NCBI GenBank assembly: GCA_038396625.1
Contig: CP121688.1
Span: forward strand, 2,542,001 to 2,606,000
Source of the DNA: G038396625 sp038396625
Lineage (GTDB): Bacteria; Bacillota; Clostridia; Peptostreptococcales; Thermotaleaceae
Reading direction: 5' to 3'
Length of the DNA: 64,000 bases
This document shows, piece by piece, positions 16,858-25,691 of this stretch (its first letter is position 1; every line of letters begins with the position of its first letter). The position numbers and the translations under genes were made by a program. The notes below the pieces were generated by a model, which was not told the origin of the DNA, did not search any database, and worked only from the letters and a program-made list of their open reading frames with translations.

Positions 16858-18636
16858 TCATCTCTCTATTTTTAATTCTCTAATTTTACGGTATAAAGAT
16901 GATTCACTCATTCCTAAGAGCTTTGCAACTTTCCTTTTTTGTTCAACGCTGTAACCAATTTTCTCCAAAGCATTTGAGATAACTCTTTTTTCTAACTGCT
17001 TACGCTGCAAATCAAGAGGTAAGATATCCAATTGGATGTTAGGCTCAGATCGTAAGCGAGGCGGAAAGCTATTGATTGTAATGATCTTCGTGTTTTCCAT
17101 ATTTACTGCATATTCAACTACATTTTCAAGTTCTCTAATATTGCCTGGCCAAGTATAGTTTAGCAATAATTGCATTGCCTTACTATCAAACCCTTCTATT
17201 TGCTTACCTAATAATTTATTATATCTATCTAATGCATGTTCAAGTAAAATCAAAATATCTTCTTTTCGGTCACGGAGAGGTGGTACATATAGAGGGATTA
17301 CATTGAGTCTAAAATATAAATCCGCACGAAATTCTCCATCTGCTACCATCTTTTCAAGATTGCGATTCGTAGCAGCAATAATTCTTACATCTACAGAGAT
17401 TTCTCTGGTTCCACCTACTCTTACTAATTTTTGTTGTTGTATAACATCTAACAGTTTCACTTGGAGATGGAGGGGAAGATCACCAATTTCATCTAAAAAT
17501 ATTGTCCCTTTGTTAGCTAACTCGAACTTTCCCGGTTTTCCATTTTTTTTTGCTCCTGTAAACGCTCCAGCATCATAACCAAAAATTTCACTTTCAATTA
17601 GGTTTTCAGGAATAGCTCCACAATTTACAGTAATAAAGGGTGCGTCTTTTCGAGCGCTTGAAAAGTGTATAGCCTTAGCCAAAAGCCCTTTACCAGTACC
17701 GCTTTCTCCCGTGATGAGTACTGTCGATTTTCCATTAGCGACTTTTAGTGCTGTTTCTTTTAAATCACGAATTTGTTTACTATTTCCTAAGAATTCACCT
17801 ATAGAAGCGCTCATCTTCTTTTCTGTCATATCATATACCATTTTTCTTACATCTGTTATATCGCGAAAAGAAATAACAGCGCCAGTACATTTATTTTTTG
17901 AGGAGTGATGATTATTTTCCCCATGTAGATCTAAGGGAGAAACTGTAGTAATAAAATGCATTTGCATTCCATTAGCAACAGAATATATTTCTTCATTATC
18001 TTTATATCCAATACCTGAATGAATAACATCCATTATGGGTGAGTCCACCCAAAATTCTTTTAAATTTCTTCCTATCAATTCTTCTTTAGATTTACCAACC
18101 AATCTTTCAGCCATTATATTACAAGCAGTAATAATGCCATTATTATCGACTGAAATAATCCCTTCAGTAATGGCTTCTAAGATAATTTTGATTTTGTTTG
18201 AAGTTTCTACTTCTAAAACTTTACTAGCGAGAAGAGAAGCCATTTTTCTAGTAAAATTTAATAAGCTGTGTGGTTTATTCAATAATCTTTTTTTCTCTTC
18301 TTCATCAAATGCGACTAGCGAAATCGCTCCAATGATCTCATTATTCATATTGATCGGACAGCAAACTTCTGCCAATTCTCCTTCTACAGGTAAATAAATA
18401 GGATCCTTAGGATCATCAATAATATATTCTTTTCCTGTACTTATCACCAATCCATAGATTTCACCTGAATGAATGTTGCCCCCCTCTTCTATTTGACCGA
18501 TTTTTTTATAATATCTTCCAGTGCCTGCTACGATATTTAATTCATTATCTATAATTTCTGTTTTTAATTCTATCGCTGCCGTTATAGCTTCTGCAATTGC
18601 TTGCGTAGTATCCTGGATGGTTAATAATTTACTCAT
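16858..18636 (-). CDS. sigma-54-dependent transcriptional activator (GAF-like, PAS, AAA+, Fis HTH)
   Basis: This 592-residue enhancer-binding protein has an N-terminal GAF-like sensor (about 1-150), a PAS domain (about 155-260, with ILEAITEGIISVDNNGIITA), an AAA+ domain with Walker A GESGTGKG, the sigma-54 contact loop GAFTGA, and Walker B TIFLDEIGDLP, then a Fis-type helix-turn-helix at the C-terminus (KVAKLLGMSESSLYRKIREL). No receiver domain is present, so it probably senses a small molecule directly. The start has GGGGGGAT upstream. It is placed directly upstream of the operon with the -24/-12 promoter and is its obvious activator. Confidence 0.93.
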   Translation of the reverse strand: MSKLLTIQDTTQAIAEAITAAIELKTEIIDNELNIVAGTGRYYKKIGQIEEGGNIHSGEIYGLVISTGKEYIIDDPKDPIYLPVEGELAEVCCPINMNNEIIGAISLVAFDEEEKKRLLNKPHSLLNFTRKMASLLASKVLEVETSNKIKIILEAITEGIISVDNNGIITACNIMAERLVGKSKEELIGRNLKEFWVDSPIMDVIHSGIGYKDNEEIYSVANGMQMHFITTVSPLDLHGENNHHSSKNKCTGAVISFRDITDVRKMVYDMTEKKMSASIGEFLGNSKQIRDLKETALKVANGKSTVLITGESGTGKGLLAKAIHFSSARKDAPFITVNCGAIPENLIESEIFGYDAGAFTGAKKNGKPGKFELANKGTIFLDEIGDLPLHLQVKLLDVIQQQKLVRVGGTREISVDVRIIAATNRNLEKMVADGEFRADLYFRLNVIPLYVPPLRDRKEDILILLEHALDRYNKLLGKQIEGFDSKAMQLLLNYTWPGNIRELENVVEYAVNMENTKIITINSFPPRLRSEPNIQLDILPLDLQRKQLEKRVISNALEKIGYSVEQKRKVAKLLGMSESSLYRKIRELKIER

Positions 18637-18781
18637 TTAGATCCCCCCATTGCTATAATATAGCATCTTGCTAAATGAATCTGCTACTTTAAGAACTTTT
18701 GCAATTCAAAGTAATCGATATTTATAATTACAAAATTCTACACACTTTTCAATTCCCCTTCAAATCCCATTGCATTCTTTT

Positions 18782-18922
18782 AAAAAATGGCACAATGTAA
18801 TCAATACGGGTGATAAACCCCTTAAATTATACGCTATCTATGCGCCACCTGAGCATCCACGTGGTACCGTTCATGAAACGAAAGCAGATGCAGAGGCTGA
18901 TGAAGAGAACCACGGTCATTAA
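18782..18922 (+). pseudogene. cupin-domain protein, C-terminal relic
   Basis: The frame reads WHNVINTGDKPLKLYAIYAP, then PEHPRGTVHETKADAEADEE to a TAA. This is the characteristic C-terminus of small mannose-6-phosphate-isomerase-like cupin proteins (WHNVINTG...YAIYAPPEHP.GTVH.TKADA). No upstream part of the gene is found in any frame, so only the last third of a gene remains. Confidence 0.6.
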
Positions 18923-19182
18923 TATCAAAAGGTACTATGAAAAATAGTCTGTAAAAACAGCTTTCTAGGGTAAGATCAAATTATCATAGGAGACTGTTTT
19001 TTATGACAAGCAGAAATAATTCCATGAGGAAATGAAAAAATATTGTTGCAGATGTCCTCCCTAAAACAAGATCATTTACTATTGTAAATCCATTATCATT
19101 GAAAAGTCTATATATCATCTCCATTTAATCTTCAACAATAGCAGATAACAAATATTAAAATAATGATGTATTACAAAAAATC
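18923..19182. other. non-coding stretch upstream of the xpt promoter
   Basis: About 260 bases without a credible gene. A ten-codon frame starting MTSRNNSMRK behind AGGAGAC (19003-19035) exists, but nothing supports it as a real peptide. Confidence 0.35.
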
Positions 19183-19211
19183 TTGATTTTTATAAATAAA
19201 TAGGTTACAAT
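19183..19211 (+). promoter_or_regulatory. predicted sigma-A promoter of xpt
   Basis: TTGATT (19183-19188) and TACAAT (19206-19211) are separated by 17 bases, placing the transcript start about 25 bases before the riboswitch aptamer. Confidence 0.6.
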
Positions 19212-19242
19212 TATCGACATAGTTCTTAAACTTAATAAGAAT

Positions 19243-19311
19243 ACTCGTATAATTTTAGAAATATGGTCTAAACGTTTCTACCGAATCACCATAAATGATT
19301 CGACTACGGGT
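19243..19311 (+). ncRNA. purine (guanine-class) riboswitch aptamer
   Basis: ACTCGTATAAT at the 5' side and GACTACGGGT at the 3' side form the P1 stem (ACTCGTA with TACGGGT). The conserved AATATGG, GTTTCTACCG and CACCATAAATG core segments lie between them. The discriminating pyrimidine in GACTACG is C, which in this family pairs with guanine or xanthine rather than adenine. It precedes a purine phosphoribosyltransferase gene. Confidence 0.93.
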
Positions 19312-19398
19312 GTTAATGTCCGTTTATTTTTGTATATCAAAACAAATGATATATTCATTATATCATTTACTTTCGTAAAGCTAAAATAACAGCCAGTT

Positions 19399-19420
19399 AA
19401 CTCCCACTTTGGGAGTTTTT
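19399..19420 (+). terminator. riboswitch expression-platform terminator
   Basis: AACTCCCA and TGGGAGTT form an 8-bp stem with a CTT loop, followed directly by TTTTT. It lies between the guanine aptamer and xpt, so ligand binding would end transcription before the gene. Confidence 0.88.
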
Positions 19421-19457
19421 ATATATATAAATTCTATAATTATCGAAAGGAAACGCT

Positions 19458-20027
19458 ATGGAATTATTAAAACAACGGATTATAAAGGATGGAAGGGTAG
19501 AAGAAGCAGATATTCTGAAAGTAGATAGTTTTTTAAACCATCAAATTGATGTTGAATTGTTTAATGAGATTGGAAAAGAATTTAAAAAGCTATATAAAGA
19601 TCATGGGATTACAAAGATTCTTACTATTGAAGCCTCAGGAATAGGTATTGCATGTATTACGGCTCAATACTTTCAAGTTCCAGTTGTTTTTGCAAAAAAA
19701 ACAGAGTCCCGCAACTTAGATGTAGAAACTTTTGAAAGCGAAGTCTACTCCTTTACGAAACAAAAAAGCTATAAAGTTAGAGTATCTAAGAAATATATCC
19801 AGAAAGAGGATAGTATCCTTATCATTGATGACTTTCTAGCCAACGGGAAAGCTGCTTTAGGGTTAATAGATATTGTAGAGCAGGCAGGAGCTAGAGTGGA
19901 AGGAGTAGGAATCGTTATTGAGAAAACTTTCCAATTAGGAGGACAACATTTACGAGATCAAGGAATAAAAGTGGATTCCCTCGTCAAAGTAAAATCAATA
20001 GAAAATGGTCAAGTTATTTTTGAATAA
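19458..20027 (+). CDS. xpt: xanthine phosphoribosyltransferase
   Basis: This 189-residue protein is the usual length of Xpt. It starts MELLKQRIIKDGRVEEADIL, has the family EASGIGIACITAQYF block and the PRPP-binding loop SILIIDDFLANGKAALGLI (about residues 122-140). It converts xanthine plus PRPP to XMP in purine salvage. GAAAGG lies eight bases before the ATG. Transcription is governed by the guanine riboswitch and terminator upstream, the classical arrangement in Firmicutes, although here no purine permease (pbuX) follows. Confidence 0.95.
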   Translation: MELLKQRIIKDGRVEEADILKVDSFLNHQIDVELFNEIGKEFKKLYKDHGITKILTIEASGIGIACITAQYFQVPVVFAKKTESRNLDVETFESEVYSFTKQKSYKVRVSKKYIQKEDSILIIDDFLANGKAALGLIDIVEQAGARVEGVGIVIEKTFQLGGQHLRDQGIKVDSLVKVKSIENGQVIFE

Positions 20028-20071
20028 ATTTCAAAGGGTAAAAAAGTTGTTTTTAGTTTTAATTCATACAA

Positions 20072-20099
20072 AAGAGGGTAGATTTGTCTCTGCCCTCTT
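20072..20099 (+). terminator. probable terminator of xpt
   Basis: AAGAGGG (20072-20078) pairs with CCCTCTT (20093-20099), with partial pairing of the inner bases. A weak T-rich stretch follows. It lies 45 bases after the xpt stop. Confidence 0.5.
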
Positions 20100-20263
20100 A
20101 AACATTTCTTTATCACTATTTTCTCTGTATACCTTTAGTTCTCTTATACTTCGTATGTTGATATCAAAATGCGTCCTCAAATCCTACGATTAACAAAACC
20201 TTTTAGGCGCATCTATAATACTACTGTCTAAGCCGATGAGTCATTATTACTGACCTAAAATTT

Positions 20264-20665
20264 CTATTTTGCATCTGCGTTAAGTATTGCGTTTAGCATT
20301 ACGCTTGCACCATTTGTGCACTGCTCAACAGATGTAGACTCAGGTTCACAGTGGCTATGACCGTCCTTTGAAGGAACGAAAATCATCGTAGTTGGTATCA
20401 TTTCTGATACGAACTGAGCATCATGTCCTGATCCACTGTTAATATACTGGTTAGAAATACCTGCTTCATCAGCACTTTCCTTGACAAAACCTACTAATTC
20501 CTCATCAAAGTATACAGTATCACGAGTCCAGGCCTTTTCTTATTCAACCTTGCACTTCGCAACTTCCTTAGGCATATTCTTAATAACATCAAGACCCTGT
20601 TCAATTACCTTAGGTTCTTCATGTCTTGAATCAATTGAAAAATCAATAAAATCAGGAATTACTGT
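20264..20665 (-). pseudogene. M20-type amidohydrolase (N-carbamoyl amino acid / allantoate amidase-like), C-terminal relic
   Basis: The minus-strand frame starts abruptly at 20665 with TVIPDFIDFSIDSRHEEPKV, has a TAA at about 20540, and continues as EKAWTRDTVYFDEELVGFVK, then SGSGHDAQFVSEMIPTTMIF and VPSKDGHSHCEPE to a TAG at 20264. GSGHDA and SKDG.SH.E.E are conserved in the M20/hydantoinase-carbamoylase group. The N-terminal half with most of the metal site is gone and the start is fused to RAYT sequence. It is a dead gene. Confidence 0.8.
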
Positions 20666-20953
20666 ATGCCCTACTCTGCTATATTTTTTGTTATACCATA
20701 AAACATAGCTACCACATATCCTGCGCATCACGGTCTCTAATGGTTCCTTACCTTCCATGAGCAATAAATGTACATGGTTTCCCATTAAACAATAGGCATG
20801 TAGGCTATATTCACAGATTTCTCTATATCTTTGCAGGGTTTGAATAAATTTAAAACTATCCTCTTCGTCTTCGAACACCATTTGCCGATTAATTCCTCTC
20901 ATGACAATATGGTATATTCCGCTTTCACTTTTTATTCTTGACACTCTTGGCAT
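20540..20953 (-). pseudogene. RAYT fragment fused in frame to amidohydrolase relic
   Basis: The first 96 codons (from ATG 20953) are identical to the intact RAYT at 9508, up to the residues RVGH. At 20666 the sequence switches to the M20 amidohydrolase frame and runs to a TAA at 20540. The product of about 137 residues keeps the HUH motif GNHVHLLL but lacks the catalytic Tyr region, so it cannot be an active transposase. Confidence 0.85.
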
Positions 20954-21021
20954 AAAAATCACCTCTAAAATATCTTATACCATAGAGGTTTCGTGTCAAT
21001 AACCCCGTCCCCTTGTCACGA
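20666..21021 (-). repeat. 356-bp exact duplicate of the RAYT 5' end and its right flank
   Basis: Positions 20666-21021 match 9221-9576 throughout as far as I can read, including one copy of the CGTGTCAATAACCCC / GTCCCCTTGTCAC repeat. Left of 20666 the sequence is amidohydrolase and right of 21021 it is unrelated, so only the 5' part of the element is present. Confidence 0.85.
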
Positions 21022-21094
21022 TAATCCTTAAACATCCATGATCTACAACCATCTATGTTCAAGAACATTTATCGCTGCTTCTCGATCAACCACT

Positions 21095-21300
21095 AAATTT
21101 TCCATTTTCTTTTCCATTTAAAAATCCATTTTTTCAGTACTTATTTACGGAAATGCTGGAACTCATCTCATTAAAAATCCATTTAGTTTCCCATTTTATC
21201 ATCCATATAAATCCACTGTTTTCAAGATTTAAGGAAGTTTTCTTATTCACTTGAACCATATCTCTTAATCCTTTTTCACAAAAAAGGTTCTATAATAAAT
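21095..21300. repeat. about 200-bp direct repeat, copy A
   Basis: This AT-rich non-coding sequence starting TTTTCCATTTTCTTTTCC is about 88-90 percent identical by eye to 26603-26811. It contains repeated AAATCCATT words. The copies are in the same orientation and bracket the antiporter and two-component genes. Confidence 0.75.
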
Positions 21301-21335
21301 GTTGGGGTAATAAATCTCCAACATTTATTTTTTTA
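21297..21335 (+). terminator. terminator-like hairpin after repeat A
   Basis: AAATGTTGG pairs with CCAACATTT around GGTAATAAATCT and is followed by a run of seven T on the plus strand. No plus-strand gene precedes it closely, so it may be a relic of the mobile segment. Confidence 0.45.
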
Positions 21336-21462
21336 CAAAAAAAGGTTCTTAATGATATCTATTCGGAAATTCTTTTACGCTTACTGACAACTTCAACATA
21401 GCAGGTGGTTTATTGTTCCTATCTCCTTCCGTCGTTCGGAACCTCTGGCTAAAGCAACAATC

Positions 21463-21498
21463 AAAAGTGCCTGATGTCTAAAGCTCCAGGCACTTTTA
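21463..21498 (-). terminator. terminator of the antiporter operon
   Basis: AAAAGTGCCTG pairs with CAGGCACTTTT on the minus strand 24 bases after the stop of the small membrane protein gene. Confidence 0.65.
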
Positions 21499-21521
21499 AA
21501 ATTATAGAATTTGATTATTTA

Positions 21522-21935
21522 CTATTTGTGATTCACTTCTGCAATATAAATCTTTGAATTCATTCTGCCTGCAATATCTATTGCTTCGCCGGCATCATCC
21601 ACTGATAAAATAAACCTTCTAGATACCACATCCTTACCAATATGCAGTTCCACATTTGGTCTGGATTTGATTGAATCTGTATGAATTGTGTTTATTTCGG
21701 TCCAGTCCCACATATTATGAAACTGGACTCCACAGACAGTATACAGAATATCCACTCCTTCTTGTGAAATCACATGTTTTCTGTCAGAAAAAGTGGCAAG
21801 AATCATGATAATTCCAAATGGCAGGTAAAACCAGTTATGATTTACAGCTGCGTTATAAACAACATAAGCTCCAAAGATGATAACGGCCACCTTTACCCAC
21901 AGTTTTCGTTCCGGCATGATTCCGTAATATTCCAT
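21522..21935 (-). CDS. small membrane protein of unknown function
   Basis: This 137-residue protein has two adjacent hydrophobic segments near the N-terminus (VKVAVIIFGAYVVYNAAV and WFYLPFGIIMILATF) and a polar C-terminal domain of about 85 residues with a PH-like feel (TVCGVQFHNMWDWTEINTIH). I do not recognise a named family. The start has GAGAGGAG upstream. It begins 34 bases after the stop of the NhaC gene on the same strand, so the two are probably co-transcribed and it may act with the transporter. Confidence 0.7.
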   Translation of the reverse strand: MEYYGIMPERKLWVKVAVIIFGAYVVYNAAVNHNWFYLPFGIIMILATFSDRKHVISQEGVDILYTVCGVQFHNMWDWTEINTIHTDSIKSRPNVELHIGKDVVSRRFILSVDDAGEAIDIAGRMNSKIYIAEVNHK

Positions 21936-21969
21936 AGTATCTCCTCTCTTATATTAGCTAGATTTGTTT

Positions 21970-23490
21970 CTATAGGCTCTTACACATTCCAGCAGTTCTT
22001 CTTTCTGCAAGAGCCTTCATAGCCTTTTCATGTGCCTCTTCAGGTGCACCAGCAGGTCCATGACCCTTTTTTAGCTTACCAAACATATTAGTTCTTGATC
22101 CATCAGCATATAAAATATTTCCACCCCAGCTTGCAGTAACAATAGCATAAATAGGGTTGATAATATTCATGAAGCAAAATGGCAAGTATGATAGTGTTGG
22201 AACTCCAAGTATTGCTGCGTGGTATGCACCGCAAGATGACCAAGGGATAAGTGGTGACCATAAAGTACCACCGTCTTCAAGTGTTCTTGACAGCATGTTC
22301 CTACTAAGACCCATTTCGTCAAAGTTATTCTTATACATTGATGAAGGAATGATTAATCCTAAGTACTGGTCGCACATAGTTGTGATACAGAACATTGAAG
22401 TCGTAATGGTAACAACAACTAACTGGAATGGAGTCTTAACCTTCTTGATAAGTCCACCAAGAAGTGATTCTACTGAACCAATCTTCTGAAGTATACCACC
22501 AAAAGCAACCGCAACTATTACAAGATTGTTAGTCCAAAGCATACTATCCATACCACCTCTGTTTACAAGCTTTGTAAACAGTGCGTTTCCTGATTCAGCT
22601 GCATATCCATAGTGTAACATTTCGATGCAGTCAGAGATTCCGGCACCCTGGAAAATTAAAGCAAATACACATCCAATCAAGGAAAGAAGTACAACTGAAG
22701 GAATAGCTGGCATCTTTATTACTGCTACTACTATAATCAATAAAATAGGAATAAGAAGAATTGGACTCATATATGTATAGTGGTCAATGATTGCAGTTGA
22801 TAACTCATTTGCAAGAGTAGGGTCATAGTTCTGAACCTTTGAAAGTGAGAAAAATGCATATATACATGTTGCCATAACTACACTTGGTAAAGTTGTAGTT
22901 ACCATAGCTCCTACATGATCAAAAAGTCCAGTCTGTGCAGAACCAGCAGCCAGATTTGTTGAGTCTGAAAGTGGTGAGAATTTATCGCCACAACATGCGC
23001 CTGAAAGAATAGCACCTGCAATAAGTGCTGGATTTAGTCCCATTGTTGTACCTATAGCCATAAATGCAATCCCAAGAGTTGCTGTTACTGTCCATGCTGA
23101 TCCAAGTGCAACACCTACAACTGCACAAAGAACTGTTACAAATGGAAGGAATATAGCCGGTGTAAGTAGCTTCAGCCCATAATAGACTACCGACGGGATA
23201 GTTCCACATGCAGTAAATGAACCAATCAGGCATCCCACAAGAAGAATGATAATTATTGCTTCAAGGGACTGATTAACAGCTTCAAGACCTGCAGCAAGCA
23301 TTTCCTTGTAGTTGTAGCCGCACAGTTTTCCAATAATCATAGCAACTCCACATGCAAGAGTTACAGGAATATGAGGATCCATTCCCCAGTCAAGTGCATA
23401 GTTTGTGATCATTACTGTCAGAAGAAAAATAATTGGAATAAGAGCTTCCACTTTGTTAGGTAATCTGACTATTTTGTTTTTTTCACTCAT
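21970..23490 (-). CDS. Na+/H+ antiporter NhaC family transporter (second copy)
   Basis: This protein of about 506 residues has around 12 hydrophobic segments. It carries the NhaC block GACCGDKFSPLSDSTNLAA (in the family GA.CGD..SP.SD pattern) and PWSSCGAYHAAILGVPTL in the C-terminal half. ATG 23490 is chosen because GGAGGTG precedes it, whereas the ATG 11 codons upstream has no site. It lies downstream of a two-component system on the same strand, a common arrangement for regulated organic-acid or cation exchangers. The remains of an M20 amidohydrolase beyond the gene suggest an original role in uptake or exchange of an amide-derived compound. That is inference. Confidence 0.9.
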   Translation of the reverse strand: MSEKNKIVRLPNKVEALIPIIFLLTVMITNYALDWGMDPHIPVTLACGVAMIIGKLCGYNYKEMLAAGLEAVNQSLEAIIIILLVGCLIGSFTACGTIPSVVYYGLKLLTPAIFLPFVTVLCAVVGVALGSAWTVTATLGIAFMAIGTTMGLNPALIAGAILSGACCGDKFSPLSDSTNLAAGSAQTGLFDHVGAMVTTTLPSVVMATCIYAFFSLSKVQNYDPTLANELSTAIIDHYTYMSPILLIPILLIIVVAVIKMPAIPSVVLLSLIGCVFALIFQGAGISDCIEMLHYGYAAESGNALFTKLVNRGGMDSMLWTNNLVIVAVAFGGILQKIGSVESLLGGLIKKVKTPFQLVVVTITTSMFCITTMCDQYLGLIIPSSMYKNNFDEMGLSRNMLSRTLEDGGTLWSPLIPWSSCGAYHAAILGVPTLSYLPFCFMNIINPIYAIVTASWGGNILYADGSRTNMFGKLKKGHGPAGAPEEAHEKAMKALAERRTAGMCKSL

Positions 23491-23599
23491 AAAAACACCT
23501 CCGAAAATATAATGATTTATCAAATTACAATTCCATCATAATATTCTCTCCGTCAAGGAAGTGTCAATAAATATGAATATTAGTCAATTTTTTTAATAT

Positions 23600-24403
23600 T
23601 TATTTATGATATTTCTCCCTTTCGATGAAAGCATTAACCTCTTCAGCCCAAGAGTACTGAGCCATATATTCGCCACGATAAAGCTTTCTACCCTCTACAC
23701 TGTTTTCTACCCATTTAAAGTAGTCGCACTGGATACATTCTAAGTTTGACAGTCCAATCTGGCCTCTTGAACTATATATTATTTTTCCACATCCAAGCTG
23801 GTTCAACACATCCTGCAAGTCTTTTTTCAGCATCCTGTAGTACGAATCATGACCATCTTCCTCCCATAGAGTTGCAATTACTTCCTTTGAAGTACATCTC
23901 GCGCCCTTTCTGTGAACAAGATATGCCAGAAGCTCCTTTGTCTTTTCAAATTTAAATTTTGTAGGTTTTCCATCTATACGTATCTCAAAATTTCCAAAGC
24001 AGGTTATCTGTATCCTCCGTTCCTCTTCCCCTACTGGATTCTCCTGAGATGAATATCTAAGATTTTTAAGTGCATGGCGTATCTCCTCCACATTTGCTGG
24101 CTTCATGATATAGTCACTGGCATCCAGTCTAAATGCCTCTCCCATATGATCCGAATAACCAGTCACAAATATGAAGTTGGTCTTAGGGTACAATTTCTTA
24201 AGCTTGTTGGCAAACTCTATGCCATTTAATCCCGGCATTTGTATATCAATAAAACACACATGAAACTGCTGCTGCTTGGCAAGCTCCAGTGACTGAACAG
24301 GATTATTTGCCGTTACAACTTCTGCTTTTTCATCAGCTTCACATATTAATGCTACAAGATACTCTGCTGCAATTATCTCATCGTCCAATACTAAATATTT
24401 CAC
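23600..24403 (-). CDS. response regulator with SARP-type winged-helix output domain
   Basis: This protein of about 267 residues has a receiver domain (1-120) starting MKYLVLDDEIIAAEYLVALI, with phospho-acceptor Asp in FIDIQMPGLNG and the conserved Lys in MKPANVEEI. The output domain is a winged helix of the transcriptional-activator type (FGNFEIRIDGKPTKFKFEKT, then ELLAYLVHRKGARCTSKEV) with a short helical tail. It is not the LytTR domain that usually pairs with this class of kinase. It overlaps the kinase gene 3' end by about 25 bases, so translation is coupled. GTG 24403 fits the family N-terminus. An in-frame GTG lies 12 bases earlier. It probably controls the downstream NhaC gene. Confidence 0.85.
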   Translation of the reverse strand: MKYLVLDDEIIAAEYLVALICEADEKAEVVTANNPVQSLELAKQQQFHVCFIDIQMPGLNGIEFANKLKKLYPKTNFIFVTGYSDHMGEAFRLDASDYIMKPANVEEIRHALKNLRYSSQENPVGEEERRIQITCFGNFEIRIDGKPTKFKFEKTKELLAYLVHRKGARCTSKEVIATLWEEDGHDSYYRMLKKDLQDVLNQLGCGKIIYSSRGQIGLSNLECIQCDYFKWVENSVEGRKLYRGEYMAQYSWAEEVNAFIEREKYHK

Positions 24404-25682
24404 GTCGTTCACCACTCTCCAGTCTTACATTTTTTCTTTCTCCCGGAATAATAATTTTTACAGTTGTTCCAATTCCTATAAAACTAGTAATTTCCATTTC
24501 TGCCTTAACCGTACTTTTTAGCCGTTCATTTACATTATGTATGCCAACATGAGGCTTTCCATCATTTAATGCCTTGTCTATTTCAAAGCCTATTCCATTA
24601 TCTGCAATTGTTATGATGTGATCCCTCCCCTGCTTTTCTGTAGAAATCTTTATTGTTCCTCCCTCAAGCTTTTTGCATATTCCGTGCTTGACTGCATTTT
24701 CCACAATTGGCTGCAACGTCAGGATTGGCATATTAAAATCATCTGATTTTATATCATATTCTACCTTTACCCGATTCCCAAATCTCAGTTTTTCTATATC
24801 AAGATAAATATTTGTATGGTCCAGTTCCTGTGAAAAAGGATGTGTGTCATTTTCGCCCATGCTATACATATTTTCCCTAAGATATCTGGAAAATTTTATA
24901 GTAGTTTCCTCTGCAAGCTTCGGATTTGCTCGGCAAAGTGCAGTGATAGTATTTAATGTATTGTATAAGAAGTGAGGCTGTATCTGTGAAAGCATCAATG
25001 ATACTCTTTGCTCCCTCAGCTTTATTTCCTTTTCCTCATTTACCTGCTGTGATATATATACATGCATTACAAGGTAATAAAACAAAAATGCTACAGCATA
25101 AGTTTCGTTCAATATTCCTGCTCTTACCCCTATTGATTCCATAATATTTGCAGTCATCAGCCAGGCTATACAGAAGAAGGCTCCAAGAGGATTTACATCT
25201 GTTTTTTTGTAAAATTCCATATTCAATATAAGAAGGAATATAACCCAATATACCCAGTCCGTAACAATAAAGGTATATCCCACAAGTCCAAGTTCAAGGC
25301 TTCCATCGGACCCAAAATAAAATACATTATTTTTTAAAAATGCACCGCAGTAAAAAAGGAAATTCACTATGGCTGGAACATAGATTAATTTATTTTTTGG
25401 TTCCACCATATTTATAACTATAGCCATAACCAAAGGTTTTAGAGAGTAATAGGTTATACCTGTTATGATGAGCGGCAATCCCACCATAGCTTGCTCCTTA
25501 AGATAATTCATATAGAACTCCGCTATAGACAGAATCAAAAGCAGTGTCATATTTATAACCATTCGTTTTTTTATAAATATATCTACTGCCGATTTCATGG
25601 AAACAACAAAATATATACCCACTACCATTGCAATAAGTATATAGTTTTCAACAATATAATTTTGCAAATATGTCTCTTTCAC
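24378..25682 (-). CDS. LytS/YehU-type sensor histidine kinase
   Basis: This protein of about 434 residues has six or so hydrophobic segments in the first 215 residues. A cytoplasmic His_kinase domain follows with the phospho-acceptor motif QIQPHFLYNTLNTITAL, then an HATPase domain with NAVKHG (N box) and ITIADNGIGFEI (G1). This is the LytS/YehU/YpdA type that senses through multi-pass membrane domains. GTG 25682, behind GAGGTG, is the likely start. It overlaps the response regulator gene. The ligand is unknown, but an extracellular organic acid is typical for this kinase class. Confidence 0.88.
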   Translation of the reverse strand: MKETYLQNYIVENYILIAMVVGIYFVVSMKSAVDIFIKKRMVINMTLLLILSIAEFYMNYLKEQAMVGLPLIITGITYYSLKPLVMAIVINMVEPKNKLIYVPAIVNFLFYCGAFLKNNVFYFGSDGSLELGLVGYTFIVTDWVYWVIFLLILNMEFYKKTDVNPLGAFFCIAWLMTANIMESIGVRAGILNETYAVAFLFYYLVMHVYISQQVNEEKEIKLREQRVSLMLSQIQPHFLYNTLNTITALCRANPKLAEETTIKFSRYLRENMYSMGENDTHPFSQELDHTNIYLDIEKLRFGNRVKVEYDIKSDDFNMPILTLQPIVENAVKHGICKKLEGGTIKISTEKQGRDHIITIADNGIGFEIDKALNDGKPHVGIHNVNERLKSTVKAEMEITSFIGIGTTVKIIIPGERKNVRLESGERREIFSIGR

Positions 25683-25691
25683 GTACTTCAC

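Noticed and set aside
19003..19035. Ten-codon leader peptide MTSRNNSMRK
   Set aside because: It is too short and has no attenuator structure or downstream gene to regulate before the xpt promoter.
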